Source: Nostoc sp. CHAB 5824 (GTDB lineage Bacteria > Cyanobacteriota > Cyanobacteriia > Cyanobacteriales > Nostocaceae). Taken from it: DNA of 64,000 nucleotides. The notes below the pieces were generated by a model, which was given only the letters and a program-made list of their open reading frames with translations, ran no database searches and had not been told where the DNA came from. Below, piece after piece: positions 1-9,640 of this stretch. Position 1 is the stretch's first letter, and the number at the start of each line of letters is the position of its first letter. Made by a program: the position numbers and the translations under genes. The stretch is taken from positions 248,001 to 312,000 of the forward strand of contig NZ_JAIVFT010000001.1 in NCBI RefSeq assembly GCF_020829665.1. The letters are read 5' to 3'.

Positions 1-2
1 AT

Positions 3-3000
3 GCAGAAGCAGTGGCGCAGGTACTAAAAGCGCATGGTGATTTTGAGGATATCGCTGTTCTTAAAGGGCAAGTTAGTACAAATAAGTTGGCTGAAGCTTT
101 AAATCTACTTTTGCAACAACAAGCAGTTAAAAAGGAAGTGCTAATTTACTTTACAGGTCATGGTATGCCCATATCTAGGTCTTTAGGAAAACCACAAGCA
201 TATCTGGCAACTTCTGATTTAACCATTTTCACGGAAGACGGAAAGATCGTTGGACAAAAAGGCGGGATTAGCCTTGCTGAACTGAATGATTTAATTAAAG
301 ACTCCGACCTGAGTAGTCTGGTAGTGCTGCTAGATTGCTGTCATAGCGGTGATTTTCTGGAACGCAATCTTATCGAAAAAACTCTTACCGCCTTTATTTC
401 ACAGCGCGATTACTACTTTATTGCTGCTTGTAGAGGTATTCAAAAAGCTTATGCCAAAAAAAGCGAACAACACAGCATTTTTACAACAGCTTTACTGGCT
501 GGGTTGTCAGCAGAGAAGGCTAATCAGCATGGACAGGTGACAAGTGCTGATCTCTTCGGTAGTATTAGCGCCGAACTTAAAGGTAGTGGTCAACAACCGA
601 TTCAAATGGGTTGGGGAAGTTCGATTACTTTAGTTACCCACAAGCATAAAATTGCAGATCAGACGTTTGAGGTAAAGGAAGAATGCCCATACCAAGGATT
701 AAAGGCGTTTCAAGCCGAACAAAAAGAGTTTTTCTTTGGACGCAAGCAGGTTGTGAGGGATATTCTGGCAAAGTTAAGCGAAAAGCCCTTTGTCCCCATC
801 ATTGGCGCGTCGGGGAGTGGCAAATCTTCAGTAGTGCGGGCGGGTTTGATTCCACAATTAGATGATAGTCAGTGGCAGGTTTTAAAGCCAATCATGCCAG
901 GATTTAAGCCTTTAAGAAAATTGAGCGGAGCTTTTGAACAATATTTTGAGGGTCCTGAAAAAGAGGAGCAGCTTGAGAATTTGATTTACACTGAGCCGAA
1001 TAGTTTACCTGCAATTCTCGAAAATCTCCCTGGTTCGGCAAAATTCTTGCTGGTGGTCGATCAGTTTGAGGAAGTATTTACTGGTGGTGCTAGTCAGCAA
1101 GAAAAGCAAAGATTTATTGACTTACTGACTCAGGTAGTAGAAATTGCCGATTCACGGTTAGCAGTTCTGATTACCATGCGAGCGGATTTTCTCGAACCCT
1201 GTTTGCAATATCCTTCCCTGACTCAGTTAATTCAAACCCAGGCAGTTTTTATGCCACCTTTAACTGGAGTTGATTTAAAGGACACTATCACCGAACCTGC
1301 CAAACTTCAGGGTCATAGTGTTGAAGAAGGGCTAGTACTGAAGATTTTAGAAGATGTTAAACAAGAACCAGGGTTTTTGCCTCTGTTGGAGTTTGCTTTA
1401 ACTAAACTCTGGGACAAACGCGATCAAGAAAAACATCAACTTACCCTAGAAGAGTATAAAAACTTGAAAGGTTTAACCGGGGCGTTGAATCTCCATGCAG
1501 AAAAGGTTTATCACTACCAAGATTACCAGAAGGAATCCCCAACGGAAGAAGGCAAACGCAGTCAGCAGGAAAAAGAATGGATTCAGCGAATTTTTCTGCG
1601 GTTAGTGCGAACGGGAGAGGGAGAAAAAGACACTCGCCAGCGCCAACCAAAAGCCACACTATTAAATATTGCAGGTGATGACCCCAAGCAACGGCAACAA
1701 CTCAGTAAGTTGCTAGATGGTGAAGCGGGATTAGTTAAGGGACGCTTGTTGGTTACAGGGAATGATGAACAGGGACAAGCTTGGATTGATTTAGCCCATG
1801 AAGCTTTAATTGAAGGTTGGCAGCAATTTGCCCAGTGGCGACAACAAGACCGAGATTTGCGGCGATTGAGCGATCGCTTAGAAGATACCCGGCGGGAATG
1901 GTTGAACAAAAGGCAGGATGACAAATATTTAATGCAAGGGGGATTGCTAGCGGAAGTGAGGGATAGCTGGCAACAATTGCAAATCTATTTACAATCACCC
2001 CAAGAAGATGAGAATTTTTACCAGCGTAGTGATGCTTATGAAAAAGACCGAATTGCCGAACTGGAAAAAGCGCTTACTGAATCTCAACTGCGAGAAAAGG
2101 CGGCCAGGGTAGAGAATTTACTCTCCATTCAACCTCTAGATAGTCTAATTCTGGCAATTCAAGCAATGGGTGAGAATCAAGAGAAATTACCCCACCACAT
2201 TCTTACGCCAGTTCAAAACAGCTTGAATCGGGTAACGAATAAAGTAAGAGTCTCCATTCCCTTCCGTGGCCATGAAGATTATGTCAATTCTGTCGCCATG
2301 AGCACAGATGGGCAGACAATTGTTAGTGGCGGTACTGACGGCACAGTGCGGTTGTGGAACCTACAAGGTCATCCCCTGGCTAAACCCTTCCGTGGTCATG
2401 AGAGTAGTGTCTCTTCTGTCGCCATGAGCACAGATGGGCAGACAATTGTTAGTGGCGGTACTGACGGCACAGTGCGGTTGTGGAATCTCCAAGGTCATCC
2501 CCTGGCTGAACCCTTGTGTGGTCATGAGAGTAGTGTCTCTTCTGTCGCCATGAGCACAGATGGGCAGACAATTGTCAGTGGCAGTCGTGATCGCACAGTG
2601 CGGTTGTGGAATCTCCAAGGTCATCCCCTGGCTGAACCCCTCCGTGGTCATGAGAGTAGTGTCAATTCTGTTGCCATGAGCACAGATGGGCAGACAATTG
2701 TCAGTGGCGGAAATGACTGCACAGTGCGATTGTGGAACCTACAAGGTTATCCCCTAGCTCAACCCTTCCGTGGTCATAAGGGTAACGTTTGGTCTGTGAC
2801 CATGAGCACAGATGGGCAGACAATTATCAGTGGCGGAGATGACTGCACAGTGCGATTGTGGAACCTGCAAGGTCATTCCCTGGCTGAACCCTTCCGTGGT
2901 CATGAGAATTATGTTTATTCTGTCGCAATGAGCACAGATGGACAGACAATTGTCAGTGGCAGTCGTGATGGCACAGTGCGGTTGTGGAACCTACAAGGTC

Positions 3001-4148
3001 ATCCCCTGGCTGAACCCTTCCGTGGTCATGAGAGTAATGTCAATTCTGTTGCCATGAGCACAGATGGGCAGACAATTGTCAGTGGCGGAGATGATTGCAC
3101 AGTGCGATTGTGGAACCTGCAAGGTCATCCCCTGGCTCAACCTTTCCGTGGCCATGAGGGTGATGTCTATTCTGTTGCCATGAGCACAGATGGGCAGACA
3201 ATTGTCAGTGGCGGAGATGATTGCACAGTGCGATTGTGGAACCTGCAAGGTCATCCCCTGGCTCAACCTTTCCGTGGCCATGAGAGTGGTGTCAATTCTA
3301 TTGCCATGAGCACAGATGGGCAGACAATTGTCAGTGGCAGTCGTGACGGCACAGTGCGGTTGTGGAACCTACAAGGTCATCCCTTGGCTGAACCCTTCCG
3401 TGGTCATGAGGGTAACGTCTGGTCTGTCACCATGAGCAGAGATGGGCAGACAATTGTCAGTGGCGGAAATGACTGCACAGTGCGATTGTGGAACCTACAA
3501 GGTCATCCCTTGGCTGAACCCTTCCGTGGTCATGAGGGTGATGTCTATTGCGTCGCCATTAGCATAGATAGACAAGCAGTTGTCAGTGGCAGTACTGACG
3601 GCACAGTGCGGTTGTGGAACCTGCAAGGTCATTCCCTGGCTAAAGCCTTCCGTGGTCATAAGGGTAACGTTTGGTCTGTCGCCATAAGTAAAGATGGGCA
3701 GACAATTGTCAGTGGCGGTAGTGACGGCACAGTGCGGTTGTGGAATCTGCAAGGTCATACTCTAGCTGAACCCTTCCGTGGTCATGAGGGTGATGTCTAT
3801 TGCGTCGCCATGAGCACAGATGGGCAGACAATTGTCAGTAGCGGTAGTGACGGCACAGTGCGGTTGTGGAACCTGCAAGGTCATTCCCTGGCTGAACCCT
3901 TCTGTGGTCATGGGGATTATGTCTGGTCTGTCGCGATGAGCACAGATGGGCAGACAATTGTCAGTAGCAGTCGTGATGGCACAGTGCGGTTATGGCGGTG
4001 TGGCTGGCAAGGGTGGTTGCAAGTCTGTTGCAACAGGCTGCGTTACCATCCCATTTTCACCAATCTGCAAACAGAGGAAGCAAAAGCCGCCTGCGAAACC
4101 TGCCGTAAATATGTTTGGAGTAAAGAAGAAGTTAAAAGAGGGGATTAA
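3..4148 (+). CDS. Caspase-like / nSTAND1 NTPase / WD40 repeat protein (5' end outside window)
   Basis: The reading frame is open to the left edge, so the N terminus is missing; numbering here starts from the GTG at 12. Residues 1-200 are a metacaspase-type peptidase C14 domain with the catalytic His in FTGHG (H50) and Cys in LLDCCHSGDF (C109/C110). Residues about 224-620 form an nSTAND1 NTPase with the CPYQGL entry motif and a Walker A GASGSGKSS (from about 265). A short helical linker leads to 14 WD40 repeats of exactly 42 residues (751-1340), enough for two seven-bladed propellers, and a Cys-containing tail. In this family the propeller is thought to sense a ligand, the NTPase to oligomerise and the caspase to cleave targets, probably in stress response, cell death or defence. 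The target is unknown. The domain call is firm; the role is inferred. Confidence 0.93.
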   Translation, partial: AEAVAQVLKAHGDFEDIAVLKGQVSTNKLAEALNLLLQQQAVKKEVLIYFTGHGMPISRSLGKPQAYLATSDLTIFTEDGKIVGQKGGISLAELNDLIKDSDLSSLVVLLDCCHSGDFLERNLIEKTLTAFISQRDYYFIAACRGIQKAYAKKSEQHSIFTTALLAGLSAEKANQHGQVTSADLFGSISAELKGSGQQPIQMGWGSSITLVTHKHKIADQTFEVKEECPYQGLKAFQAEQKEFFFGRKQVVRDILAKLSEKPFVPIIGASGSGKSSVVRAGLIPQLDDSQWQVLKPIMPGFKPLRKLSGAFEQYFEGPEKEEQLENLIYTEPNSLPAILENLPGSAKFLLVVDQFEEVFTGGASQQEKQRFIDLLTQVVEIADSRLAVLITMRADFLEPCLQYPSLTQLIQTQAVFMPPLTGVDLKDTITEPAKLQGHSVEEGLVLKILEDVKQEPGFLPLLEFALTKLWDKRDQEKHQLTLEEYKNLKGLTGALNLHAEKVYHYQDYQKESPTEEGKRSQQEKEWIQRIFLRLVRTGEGEKDTRQRQPKATLLNIAGDDPKQRQQLSKLLDGEAGLVKGRLLVTGNDEQGQAWIDLAHEALIEGWQQFAQWRQQDRDLRRLSDRLEDTRREWLNKRQDDKYLMQGGLLAEVRDSWQQLQIYLQSPQEDENFYQRSDAYEKDRIAELEKALTESQLREKAARVENLLSIQPLDSLILAIQAMGENQEKLPHHILTPVQNSLNRVTNKVRVSIPFRGHEDYVNSVAMSTDGQTIVSGGTDGTVRLWNLQGHPLAKPFRGHESSVSSVAMSTDGQTIVSGGTDGTVRLWNLQGHPLAEPLCGHESSVSSVAMSTDGQTIVSGSRDRTVRLWNLQGHPLAEPLRGHESSVNSVAMSTDGQTIVSGGNDCTVRLWNLQGYPLAQPFRGHKGNVWSVTMSTDGQTIISGGDDCTVRLWNLQGHSLAEPFRGHENYVYSVAMSTDGQTIVSGSRDGTVRLWNLQGHPLAEPFRGHESNVNSVAMSTDGQTIVSGGDDCTVRLWNLQGHPLAQPFRGHEGDVYSVAMSTDGQTIVSGGDDCTVRLWNLQGHPLAQPFRGHESGVNSIAMSTDGQTIVSGSRDGTVRLWNLQGHPLAEPFRGHEGNVWSVTMSRDGQTIVSGGNDCTVRLWNLQGHPLAEPFRGHEGDVYCVAISIDRQAVVSGSTDGTVRLWNLQGHSLAKAFRGHKGNVWSVAISKDGQTIVSGGSDGTVRLWNLQGHTLAEPFRGHEGDVYCVAMSTDGQTIVSSGSDGTVRLWNLQGHSLAEPFCGHGDYVWSVAMSTDGQTIVSSSRDGTVRLWRCGWQGWLQVCCNRLRYHPIFTNLQTEEAKAACETCRKYVWSKEEVKRGD
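2262..4025 (+). repeat. 14 tandem 126-bp WD40-coding units
   Basis: Fourteen in-frame units of exactly 126 bp encode the WD40 blades. The first starts at 2262 and the fourteenth at 3900, so no indel has accumulated over 1.6 kb. Units differ mainly around the residues after FRGH and at the residues before TVRLW, which lie on the propeller's binding surface. The high DNA identity points to recent amplification or gene conversion. Confidence 0.95.
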
Positions 4149-4219
4149 TGAAAAGAAAACAAGAGAAATAAACCTCAAATCTCCAATTTTGAGGCTCATA
4201 ACTCCAGTTTTCACCTTCA

Positions 4220-4366
4220 GAACTCGGAACTTCGACCTTTGAACTTGGAACTTCGACCTCTGAACTCGGAACTTTAACCTCTGAACTCGGAACTTTAACC
4301 TCTGAACTCGGAACTTCGATCTTTGAACTCGGAACTTCGATCTTTGAACTCGGAACTTCGTGCTTG
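4220..4366. repeat. Seven 21-bp tandem units
   Basis: Seven consecutive 21-bp units begin GAACTCGGAACTT and vary at the last eight bases. They lie just downstream of the caspase-STAND gene. Because 21 is a multiple of three and the units lack stops, several frames stay open; those frames are not genes. Confidence 0.92.
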
Positions 4367-4417
4367 GAACTGCAACATCCGAAATCCAAGGCTCAATCAT
4401 GCTGAGTGAAGGGCGAT
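4367..4417. repeat. Dispersed repeat, copy a
   Basis: First of four local copies of an element with the core GCAACATCCGAAATCCAAGG followed by a TCAATCATG-like segment and a GTGA..GGCGAT end. It is joined directly to the 21-bp array. The other copies are at about 4619, 4692 and 5392. Confidence 0.75.
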
Positions 4418-4618
4418 TATTAATAGTCAACCCATAATTAACAGATACATGGATTACAACCACTTAGGATAAATATCTGAAAATTATTGCAGATCCATAG
4501 TCAGCTATGATTGACATAGCGCCAGCCGTTGATTTTTTGCATGATTAGAAAATTATGCTAGATGAAACTACCATTGAGCAACGTTTGGTAAATCTTGAGC
4601 AGACAGTATAAATAATTT

Positions 4619-4672
4619 GCAGAACCGCAACATCCGAAATCTAAGGCTCAATAATGGTGAGTGAAGAGCGAT
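4619..4672. repeat. Dispersed repeat, copy b
   Basis: Second copy of the element, with the core GCAACATCCGAAATCTAAGG and the same GTGAGTGAAGAGCGAT end as copy a. It follows an 18-codon open frame starting at 4555 that stops at 4611. Confidence 0.7.
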
Positions 4673-4691
4673 GTTTAACGACAAAACCCCT

Positions 4692-4769
4692 TTGAACACA
4701 GAAATTTCATGCTCAAAACTGCAACAACCGAGATCCAAGGGTGAATGATGGTGAATCAAAGGCGATCGC
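4692..4769. repeat. Dispersed repeat, copy c (left flank of hicBA)
   Basis: Third copy, with the core GCAACAACCGAGATCCAAGG and then GTGAATGATGGTGAATCAAA ending in a HIP1 octamer. It lies about 100 bp upstream of the HicBA pair and is closest in sequence to copy d on the other side. Confidence 0.75.
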
Positions 4770-4874
4770 TTTGATGATCAAAAATGCGATTGCTTGTTAT
4801 CTAATGGTGCATCTACGCTTACCCTGAGTGAGAACTCGGATGTTCTAAACTAGAAACTACGTTGTAAGCACTCG

Positions 4875-5123
4875 ATGATGGCACAAATCACATTTAAGGT
4901 TGAAGCATTTTGGGATTCAGACGCAGAAGTTTGGGTAGCAACTAGTGATGACGTACCTGGATTGGTAACAGAAGCTTCTACGATTGAGGTTCTGACGCAA
5001 AAGCTGCGAGAAATAATTCCAGAACTGATCATTCTCAACAAAATTGTCCCTTCTGACTATGTGGGTTTTATCACCTTTGAGTTAACCAGCCATCGACAAG
5101 AGTTGATTAAGGTGGCTTCATAG
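4875..5123 (+). CDS. hicB: HicB-like antitoxin (DUF1902)
   Basis: 82 residues. The protein starts with the beta-strand pattern of DUF1902/HicB antitoxins (ITFKVEAFWDSDAEVWVA, then DVPGLVTEAST), a partial RNase-H-like fold that binds and neutralises HicA. Two ATG codons lie in tandem at 4875 and 4878; either could serve. Its stop is immediately followed by the hicA start, giving the antitoxin-first order common for this subfamily. HicB proteins usually also repress their own operon, but there is no separate helix-turn-helix here, so autoregulation is uncertain. The module sits between copies c and d of a local repeat. Confidence 0.82.
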   Translation: MMAQITFKVEAFWDSDAEVWVATSDDVPGLVTEASTIEVLTQKLREIIPELIILNKIVPSDYVGFITFELTSHRQELIKVAS

Positions 5124-5321
5124 ATGGGTGTGTCGTTTACTCCTGAGTTGAAAAAGATGCTTTCAGAAGTTGGGTGCTACTTTGAACGGCAAGGCAAAGG
5201 AGATCATGAAATCTGGTACAGTCCAATTACAGATCGTCGGTTTGTTGTAGACGGAACCATCAAGTCACGCCATACCGCTAACGGAGTTTTGAAACAAGCT
5301 GGACTTCCCAAAGCCTTTTAG
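5124..5321 (+). CDS. hicA: HicA-like mRNA interferase toxin
   Basis: 65 residues. HicA/YcfA toxins are small dsRBD-fold RNases that cut translated mRNA with one catalytic His; here the candidate is the His in QGKGDHEIWY. The rest matches the family: an N-terminal helix with two spaced hydrophobics, a basic strand, and the C-terminal HTANGVLKQAGL helix. The ATG directly follows the hicB stop, so the two are translationally coupled. Full length, with no visible damage. Confidence 0.85.
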   Translation: MGVSFTPELKKMLSEVGCYFERQGKGDHEIWYSPITDRRFVVDGTIKSRHTANGVLKQAGLPKAF

Positions 5322-5391
5322 GGAGGTAGCAAGTAGCAAGTAAGGACAGTAGAACAGGGAAAATAGACTTCTAATCAGCAAGCTTGAGGCT

Positions 5392-5459
5392 GGGAACTCG
5401 GAACTTCGTGCCTTGAACTGCAACAACCGAGTTCTAAGGATGAATGATGGTGAATCAAA
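5392..5459. repeat. Dispersed repeat, copy d (right flank of hicBA, abuts next gene's start)
   Basis: Fourth copy: GGAACTCGGAACTTCGTGC, then GCAACAACCGAGTTCTAAGG and GAATGATGGTGAATCAAA. The match with copy c ends where the UPF0182 coding sequence begins at the ATG at 5459. The tandem ATGs at 5444 and 5447 are part of the repeat. Confidence 0.75.
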
Positions 5460-8400
5460 TGTATTGGAAATGGGGCTTGAGACTATTAATTGTATTCTTG
5501 GGGCTGTTGCTACTCCTGGATCTGGGTTCCCGCGTGGGAGCAGAGATTTTTTGGTTTCAGGAAGTCGGCTACCTCCAAGTATTTCTGTTGAGGGTGGTGA
5601 CTCGTGGTGTTTTGTGGATAATCGTGGCTGGGATAACTGCTGCCTATCTACTGCTAAATCTGGCTCTAGCACAACGGCTGAAATATTCCCAGTCTCTGAA
5701 AATTGAGGAGGTCAGGCGTGAAGAAGCAGAATTCACCAGTGAATTAAAAAATTTTCTCAGTCCTGATTATCCACGACACGAAACCCGGATACTTGCGCCG
5801 CAACGCTTAAAAAAAATGAGATTGCGCGGGTTATTACCCCTAACTCTAGTACTGAGTTTGTTGATTGGGTTAATGCTGGCTCACTATGGTCAAATTGCTG
5901 TTTCTTACTGGCATTCTCCAGTTCATCAGGGTATTCTACCAATTCCCGCCTTATTCCGACCAGAAACAATCTGGCAACTCTTGAGGCAGATTGTCTCTCA
6001 AGTCTGGTATCTGGGTTTAATTGTAGGAGTAGCGATCGCAATCTTAATCTATCCCCAATTTTTACTAACTGCGATCGCAATTCTCTTCAGTCCCATTTTT
6101 GCGTTCATCATATTCCGACACTGGCCAAAGGTGCTGCAATATTTCCACCCCACTCTTTTCAACAGCACTGAGCCTTTATTTGGTCGAGATATCAGCTTTT
6201 ATGTATTTTCCTTACCCTTTTGGGAACTGCTAGAACTCTGGCTGATGGGATTATGTTTGTATGGCTTCGTCGCCGTTACTCTCACTTATCTCTTGTCGGC
6301 TGACAGTTTGAGTCAGGGAATTTTCCCTGGTTTTTCGCCCCAGCAGCTGCGTCATTTATCCGGTATGGGTGGCTTGTTGATGCTGGTAGTGGCTCTGAGT
6401 TATTGGCAAAGTCGCTATGAACTCGTGTATTCTAGCCGTGGAGTAAGTTATGGTGCCAGTTATACGGATGTGACAGCGCAGTTGCCAGCTTACACCGTTT
6501 TGTGCATTGTGGCAGTAGTGATCGCTTTTTACCTACTTTGGCGAACATTTTTCTGGAAACCCAAATCTCAGTATCGTCGCTTGGTGTTTTACGGGTTAGG
6601 GGTTTATTTAGTAATAGTTGTAGCAGCTGACGTTATTCTACCTGCTGTGGTGCAATATTTAATTGTTCAACCTAATGAGTTGCAGCGAGAACAACCCTAC
6701 ATTCAGCGTACTATCGCCTTAACTCGTCAAGCATTCGATCTAGAGGCGATCGATGCTAGAACTTTCAACCCGCAAGGAACACTAACTGAAGCTGATATTC
6801 AAAAGAATGACTTGACAATTCGGAATATTCGCCTTTGGGATGAGCGACCCCTGTTAGAAACCAACCGTCAGCTGCAACAAATTCGACCCTACTATCGGTT
6901 TCTCGATGCCGATATTGACCGCTACACTCTCAAAACAGATGAAACTTCACGCCGACCATCTGTCCCCCAAAAGCCACCAGAACCTCAACAGGAACCAGTT
7001 GAGTCAACAGAACGGCAGCAGGTACTGATTGCCGCACGAGAATTAGACTACAGTTCCGTACCACAGGAAGCTCAAACATGGGTTAACCGCCGCCTTATTT
7101 ATACCCACGGTTTCGGGTTTACTGTTAGCCCAGTTAATACAGTTGGGCCGGGTGGGCTACCAGAATATTTTGTCAAAGATATTAGCGGTGATAGTAGCGC
7201 CCTCACAACTTCCGATGAAGCAATTCGTGACAGTATTCCCATTGGGCAACCCCGGATTTATTACGGCGAGATTACTAATACTTATGTAATGACTGGCACA
7301 AGAGTTAGAGAGCTAGACTACCCTAGTGGTAGTGATAATGTTTACAATTCTTACGGTGGTCTGGGTGGTGTTGAAATCGGTTCGGCATGGCGACGCTGGC
7401 TATTTGCGATGTATTTGAAGGATTGGCAGATGGTGCTAACGCGGGACTTTTTGCCAGAGACAAAAGTGCTACTGCGGCGAAATGTCAAGCAAAGAATTCA
7501 AGCGATCGCACCTTTCCTCAAATTTGATAGCGACCCCTATTTAGTAGCTGCTGCTGCTAATCAAGATTTTCCAAGTAATCCCAGTTATCTTTACTGGATT
7601 GTTGATGCCTACACGACAAGCGATCGCTATCCCTACTCAGACACTGGTAACGATGGTATTAACTACATTCGCAACTCGATTAAGGTAGTGATTGATGCCT
7701 ATCATGGCACTGTTAACTTTTATATTGCCGATCAGAGCGATCCGATAATTGCCACTTGGTCAGCGGTATTTCCTAACATGTTCAAACCGCTCAGTACAAT
7801 GCCAGTCAATCTCCGCAGTCATACCCGGTATCCCGTAGATTTCTTCAAAATTCAATCTGAGCGGTTGATGACCTACCACATGACCGACCCCCAAGTATTT
7901 TACAACCGGGAAGACCAGTGGCAAATCCCCAATGAAATCTATGGCAGTGAACCCCGTCCAGTAGAGCCGTACTATTTGATTACTAGTCTACCCACCGTAA
8001 CCTTTGTTGGCGATCGCGTAGCGTCTCGTAGAGAAGAATTTATCCTGCTTCTGCCCTATACTCCCAAACAACGGACTAATTTAATTGCTTGGTTAGCGGC
8101 GCGATCGGATGGCAAGAACTACGGTAGGCTGGTACTATATGTCTTTCCTAAAGAACGCCTGGTTTACGGGCCAGAGCAAATTGAAGCGCGGATTAACCAA
8201 GACCCAGTAATTTCCCAGCAAATTTCCCTGTGGAATCGCCAGGGGTCGAGAGCCATTCAAGGCAATCTACTAGTAATTCCTATTGAACAATCGCTGCTGT
8301 ATGTCGAGCCAATCTATCTAGAAGCCACACAGAATAGTCTGCCAACCTTGGTGCGGGTAGTCGTCGCTTACGAAAACCGGATTGTCATGGCACAAACCTT

Positions 8401-8491
8401 AGAACAAGCATTGCAGGCAATTTTCAAACCAGAAGTCACACCAGCCCCTGCTATTATCCGTCCCTTTGAAGAAGCAGCCCCGCCAGGGTGA
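5459..8491 (+). CDS. UPF0182 (COG1615) family membrane protein
   Basis: About 1010 residues. Members are large bacterial membrane proteins of unknown function. The N-terminal third has several hydrophobic segments ([48 protein letters not shown] and others), and the rest is a large soluble domain, predicted outside the membrane. Characteristic stretches include [21 protein letters not shown] and [18 protein letters not shown] chose the start at 5459 (MYWKWGL) because earlier ATGs at 5444 and 5447 lie in a dispersed repeat also found upstream of hicBA. A repeat-derived RVASRREE segment sits near residue 855. Confidence 0.88.
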   Translation: MYWKWGLRLLIVFLGLLLLLDLGSRVGAEIFWFQEVGYLQVFLLRVVTRGVLWIIVAGITAAYLLLNLALAQRLKYSQSLKIEEVRREEAEFTSELKNFLSPDYPRHETRILAPQRLKKMRLRGLLPLTLVLSLLIGLMLAHYGQIAVSYWHSPVHQGILPIPALFRPETIWQLLRQIVSQVWYLGLIVGVAIAILIYPQFLLTAIAILFSPIFAFIIFRHWPKVLQYFHPTLFNSTEPLFGRDISFYVFSLPFWELLELWLMGLCLYGFVAVTLTYLLSADSLSQGIFPGFSPQQLRHLSGMGGLLMLVVALSYWQSRYELVYSSRGVSYGASYTDVTAQLPAYTVLCIVAVVIAFYLLWRTFFWKPKSQYRRLVFYGLGVYLVIVVAADVILPAVVQYLIVQPNELQREQPYIQRTIALTRQAFDLEAIDARTFNPQGTLTEADIQKNDLTIRNIRLWDERPLLETNRQLQQIRPYYRFLDADIDRYTLKTDETSRRPSVPQKPPEPQQEPVESTERQQVLIAARELDYSSVPQEAQTWVNRRLIYTHGFGFTVSPVNTVGPGGLPEYFVKDISGDSSALTTSDEAIRDSIPIGQPRIYYGEITNTYVMTGTRVRELDYPSGSDNVYNSYGGLGGVEIGSAWRRWLFAMYLKDWQMVLTRDFLPETKVLLRRNVKQRIQAIAPFLKFDSDPYLVAAAANQDFPSNPSYLYWIVDAYTTSDRYPYSDTGNDGINYIRNSIKVVIDAYHGTVNFYIADQSDPIIATWSAVFPNMFKPLSTMPVNLRSHTRYPVDFFKIQSERLMTYHMTDPQVFYNREDQWQIPNEIYGSEPRPVEPYYLITSLPTVTFVGDRVASRREEFILLLPYTPKQRTNLIAWLAARSDGKNYGRLVLYVFPKERLVYGPEQIEARINQDPVISQQISLWNRQGSRAIQGNLLVIPIEQSLLYVEPIYLEATQNSLPTLVRVVVAYENRIVMAQTLEQALQAIFKPEVTPAPAIIRPFEEAAPPG
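8010..8037 (+). repeat. Nostoc-type repeat inside the UPF0182 reading frame
   Basis: The sequence CGATCGCGTAGCGTCTCGTA followed by GAGAAG matches the interspersed repeat seen outside genes at about 9257 (GAGCGTCTCGTAGAGAAG). Here it is in frame and encodes DRVASRREE within the soluble domain. Confidence 0.7.
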
Positions 8492-8947
8492 GGCATTTCA
8501 TTTTTTGGCGTTGCTGAATCAGAGTATGAATTGACATTTTTCGATTATGACTTTATCCGGGCTGACAGCTTGCGTAACTTCACCCTTTCTAATTATGGAG
8601 TGTTTTAGTTATATAACTTCATACTTTTCCAATATTTATTACATAAACAAAAATTGATTAATAAGTACAACTAAAGATAGAGGAAGATAAGATTTTTTTT
8701 ATTAAGGTAGTAATTATACACTTCTTAATTCATGTGAAATATATCAATATACAAGAACCTATCCCACTAATAATATTTGTGCTACAAAGCTTAAGCTTAT
8801 TGAGAACTGAAAACTAAAAATTTAAGGTTTTCAAGCACATTTTACGAAAAGAAGTAGGGATTTTTAGAATAGTGGTATAGATTCAAGTATGATCGATATA
8901 ATTGATACTTTGCAAATTTAAAATAGTAGTAATTTGACGGGGGTTTT
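8492..8947. other. AT-rich intergenic region
   Basis: 456 bp with no credible gene. The first part has a GGCGTTGCTGAATC motif that resembles ends of cyanobacterial mobile elements, but I see no partner repeat. The rest is AT-rich and may hold the promoter of the small peptide gene that follows. Confidence 0.4.
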
Positions 8948-9196
8948 ATGGTAAAAAATGAATTTTTTACAAAGCCTACTGTAAAATACTTGTTCTCAGA
9001 ATTAGATTGCAATGAAGAATCTGTAATCAGTGGAGGTGGACCTAACTGTACCATAACATACAGCGACGGTAAGGTAACCTCAATATCGGGCTGTAGTGTG
9101 CGACAAATAAGAGCAGCCCGGGAGGCAATAGCATCAAAATCAAACCAAGTTTTACCCGGTATTACAATAATTAGTGGTGATATCAATTCTGTATGA
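8948..9196 (+). CDS. Small peptide with possible double-glycine leader
   Basis: 82 residues. I do not recognise a named family. The segment FSELDCNEESVISGGG (residues 16-31) resembles double-glycine leaders of bacteriocin and RiPP precursors, cleaved after GG by C39-peptidase transporters. If so, the mature part starts at residue 31 or 32 and holds two Cys (C34, C49), a TITYSDGKVTSISGC stretch and a basic RQIRAAREA helix. A G-run lies upstream of the ATG. No maturase or transporter gene lies nearby, so any processing would rely on genes elsewhere. It could equally be an ordinary small conserved protein. Confidence 0.55.
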   Translation: MVKNEFFTKPTVKYLFSELDCNEESVISGGGPNCTITYSDGKVTSISGCSVRQIRAAREAIASKSNQVLPGITIISGDINSV

Positions 9197-9239
9197 AAAT
9201 GCGCTAAACCATATTAGGACTTAAGTACAAGAAAGAAAA

Positions 9240-9305
9240 ACGTAGACGCATTCGCCGAGCGTCTCGTAGAGAAGCAGCTTGCCGCAGGCTACCGCAAAGG
9301 AGACA
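9240..9305. repeat. Interspersed Nostoc-type repeat
   Basis: GTAGACGC..GAGCGTCTCGTAGAGAAG followed by CTTGCCGCAGGCTACCGCAA. Parts recur at 8010-8037 (in a gene) and as GCCTGCGGTAGCC-like pieces near 28420 and 29900. Noncoding. Confidence 0.6.
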
Positions 9306-9451
9306 AAGGACGCAAAGGAATAAGAAGTTAAAAGGTTTGGAGCAGCCTCACAAAGAAATGGTATTAATGGTTCAACATTTGTAATAGACATTAAAAGTTA
9401 ATGGACATGGCACAAAGTAACTAACTAGAAATATGCCACATTAGTCCTAAA

Positions 9452-9583
9452 GTGAGACAGTTGATTCAAATGTACGCCGATGTTAATAACTGTACGCAGC
9501 CTGAGATGTTGGAACGCATTGTTTTGGAGTGGAACGCCCAACAAAGCGAGAGCGAACGGCCGCCAGGAGACGAAGATGAATAA
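9452..9583 (+). CDS. Possible 43-residue acidic-tailed protein
   Basis: A short open frame from GTG 9452 (or ATG 9470) to TAA 9581. The translation (VRQLIQMYADVNN, then PEMLERIVLEWNAQQ and an acidic PPGDEDE tail) reads like a real small helical protein. It is not recognised. No strong ribosome binding site is visible, and it could be the 3' remnant of a longer gene. Confidence 0.35.
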   Translation: MRQLIQMYADVNNCTQPEMLERIVLEWNAQQSESERPPGDEDE

Positions 9584-9640
9584 CTTTCTGCCACAATCTT
9601 TAGTCGGCTTCTAGCAAGAGGCTTTCGTTAATTTGGCTCT

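Noticed and set aside
2361..3758. Long minus-strand frames within the WD40 region
   Set aside because: They arise because the 126-bp repeat keeps several frames open; they are antisense shadows of a firmly identified protein.
3990..4463. Minus-strand frame with a repeated VPSSE heptapeptide
   Set aside because: It is the translation of the 21-bp array at 4220-4366 plus antisense of the WD40 gene; no start signal and no protein-like ends.
4555..4611. 18-codon frame starting MLDETTIEQRLVNLEQ
   Set aside because: It looks like the start of a helical protein but ends just before a dispersed repeat; too short to call, perhaps a broken gene.
8505..8530. Insertion-sequence end (GGCGTTGCTGAATC)
   Set aside because: Only one end-like motif, with no transposase and no inverted partner within several hundred bases.
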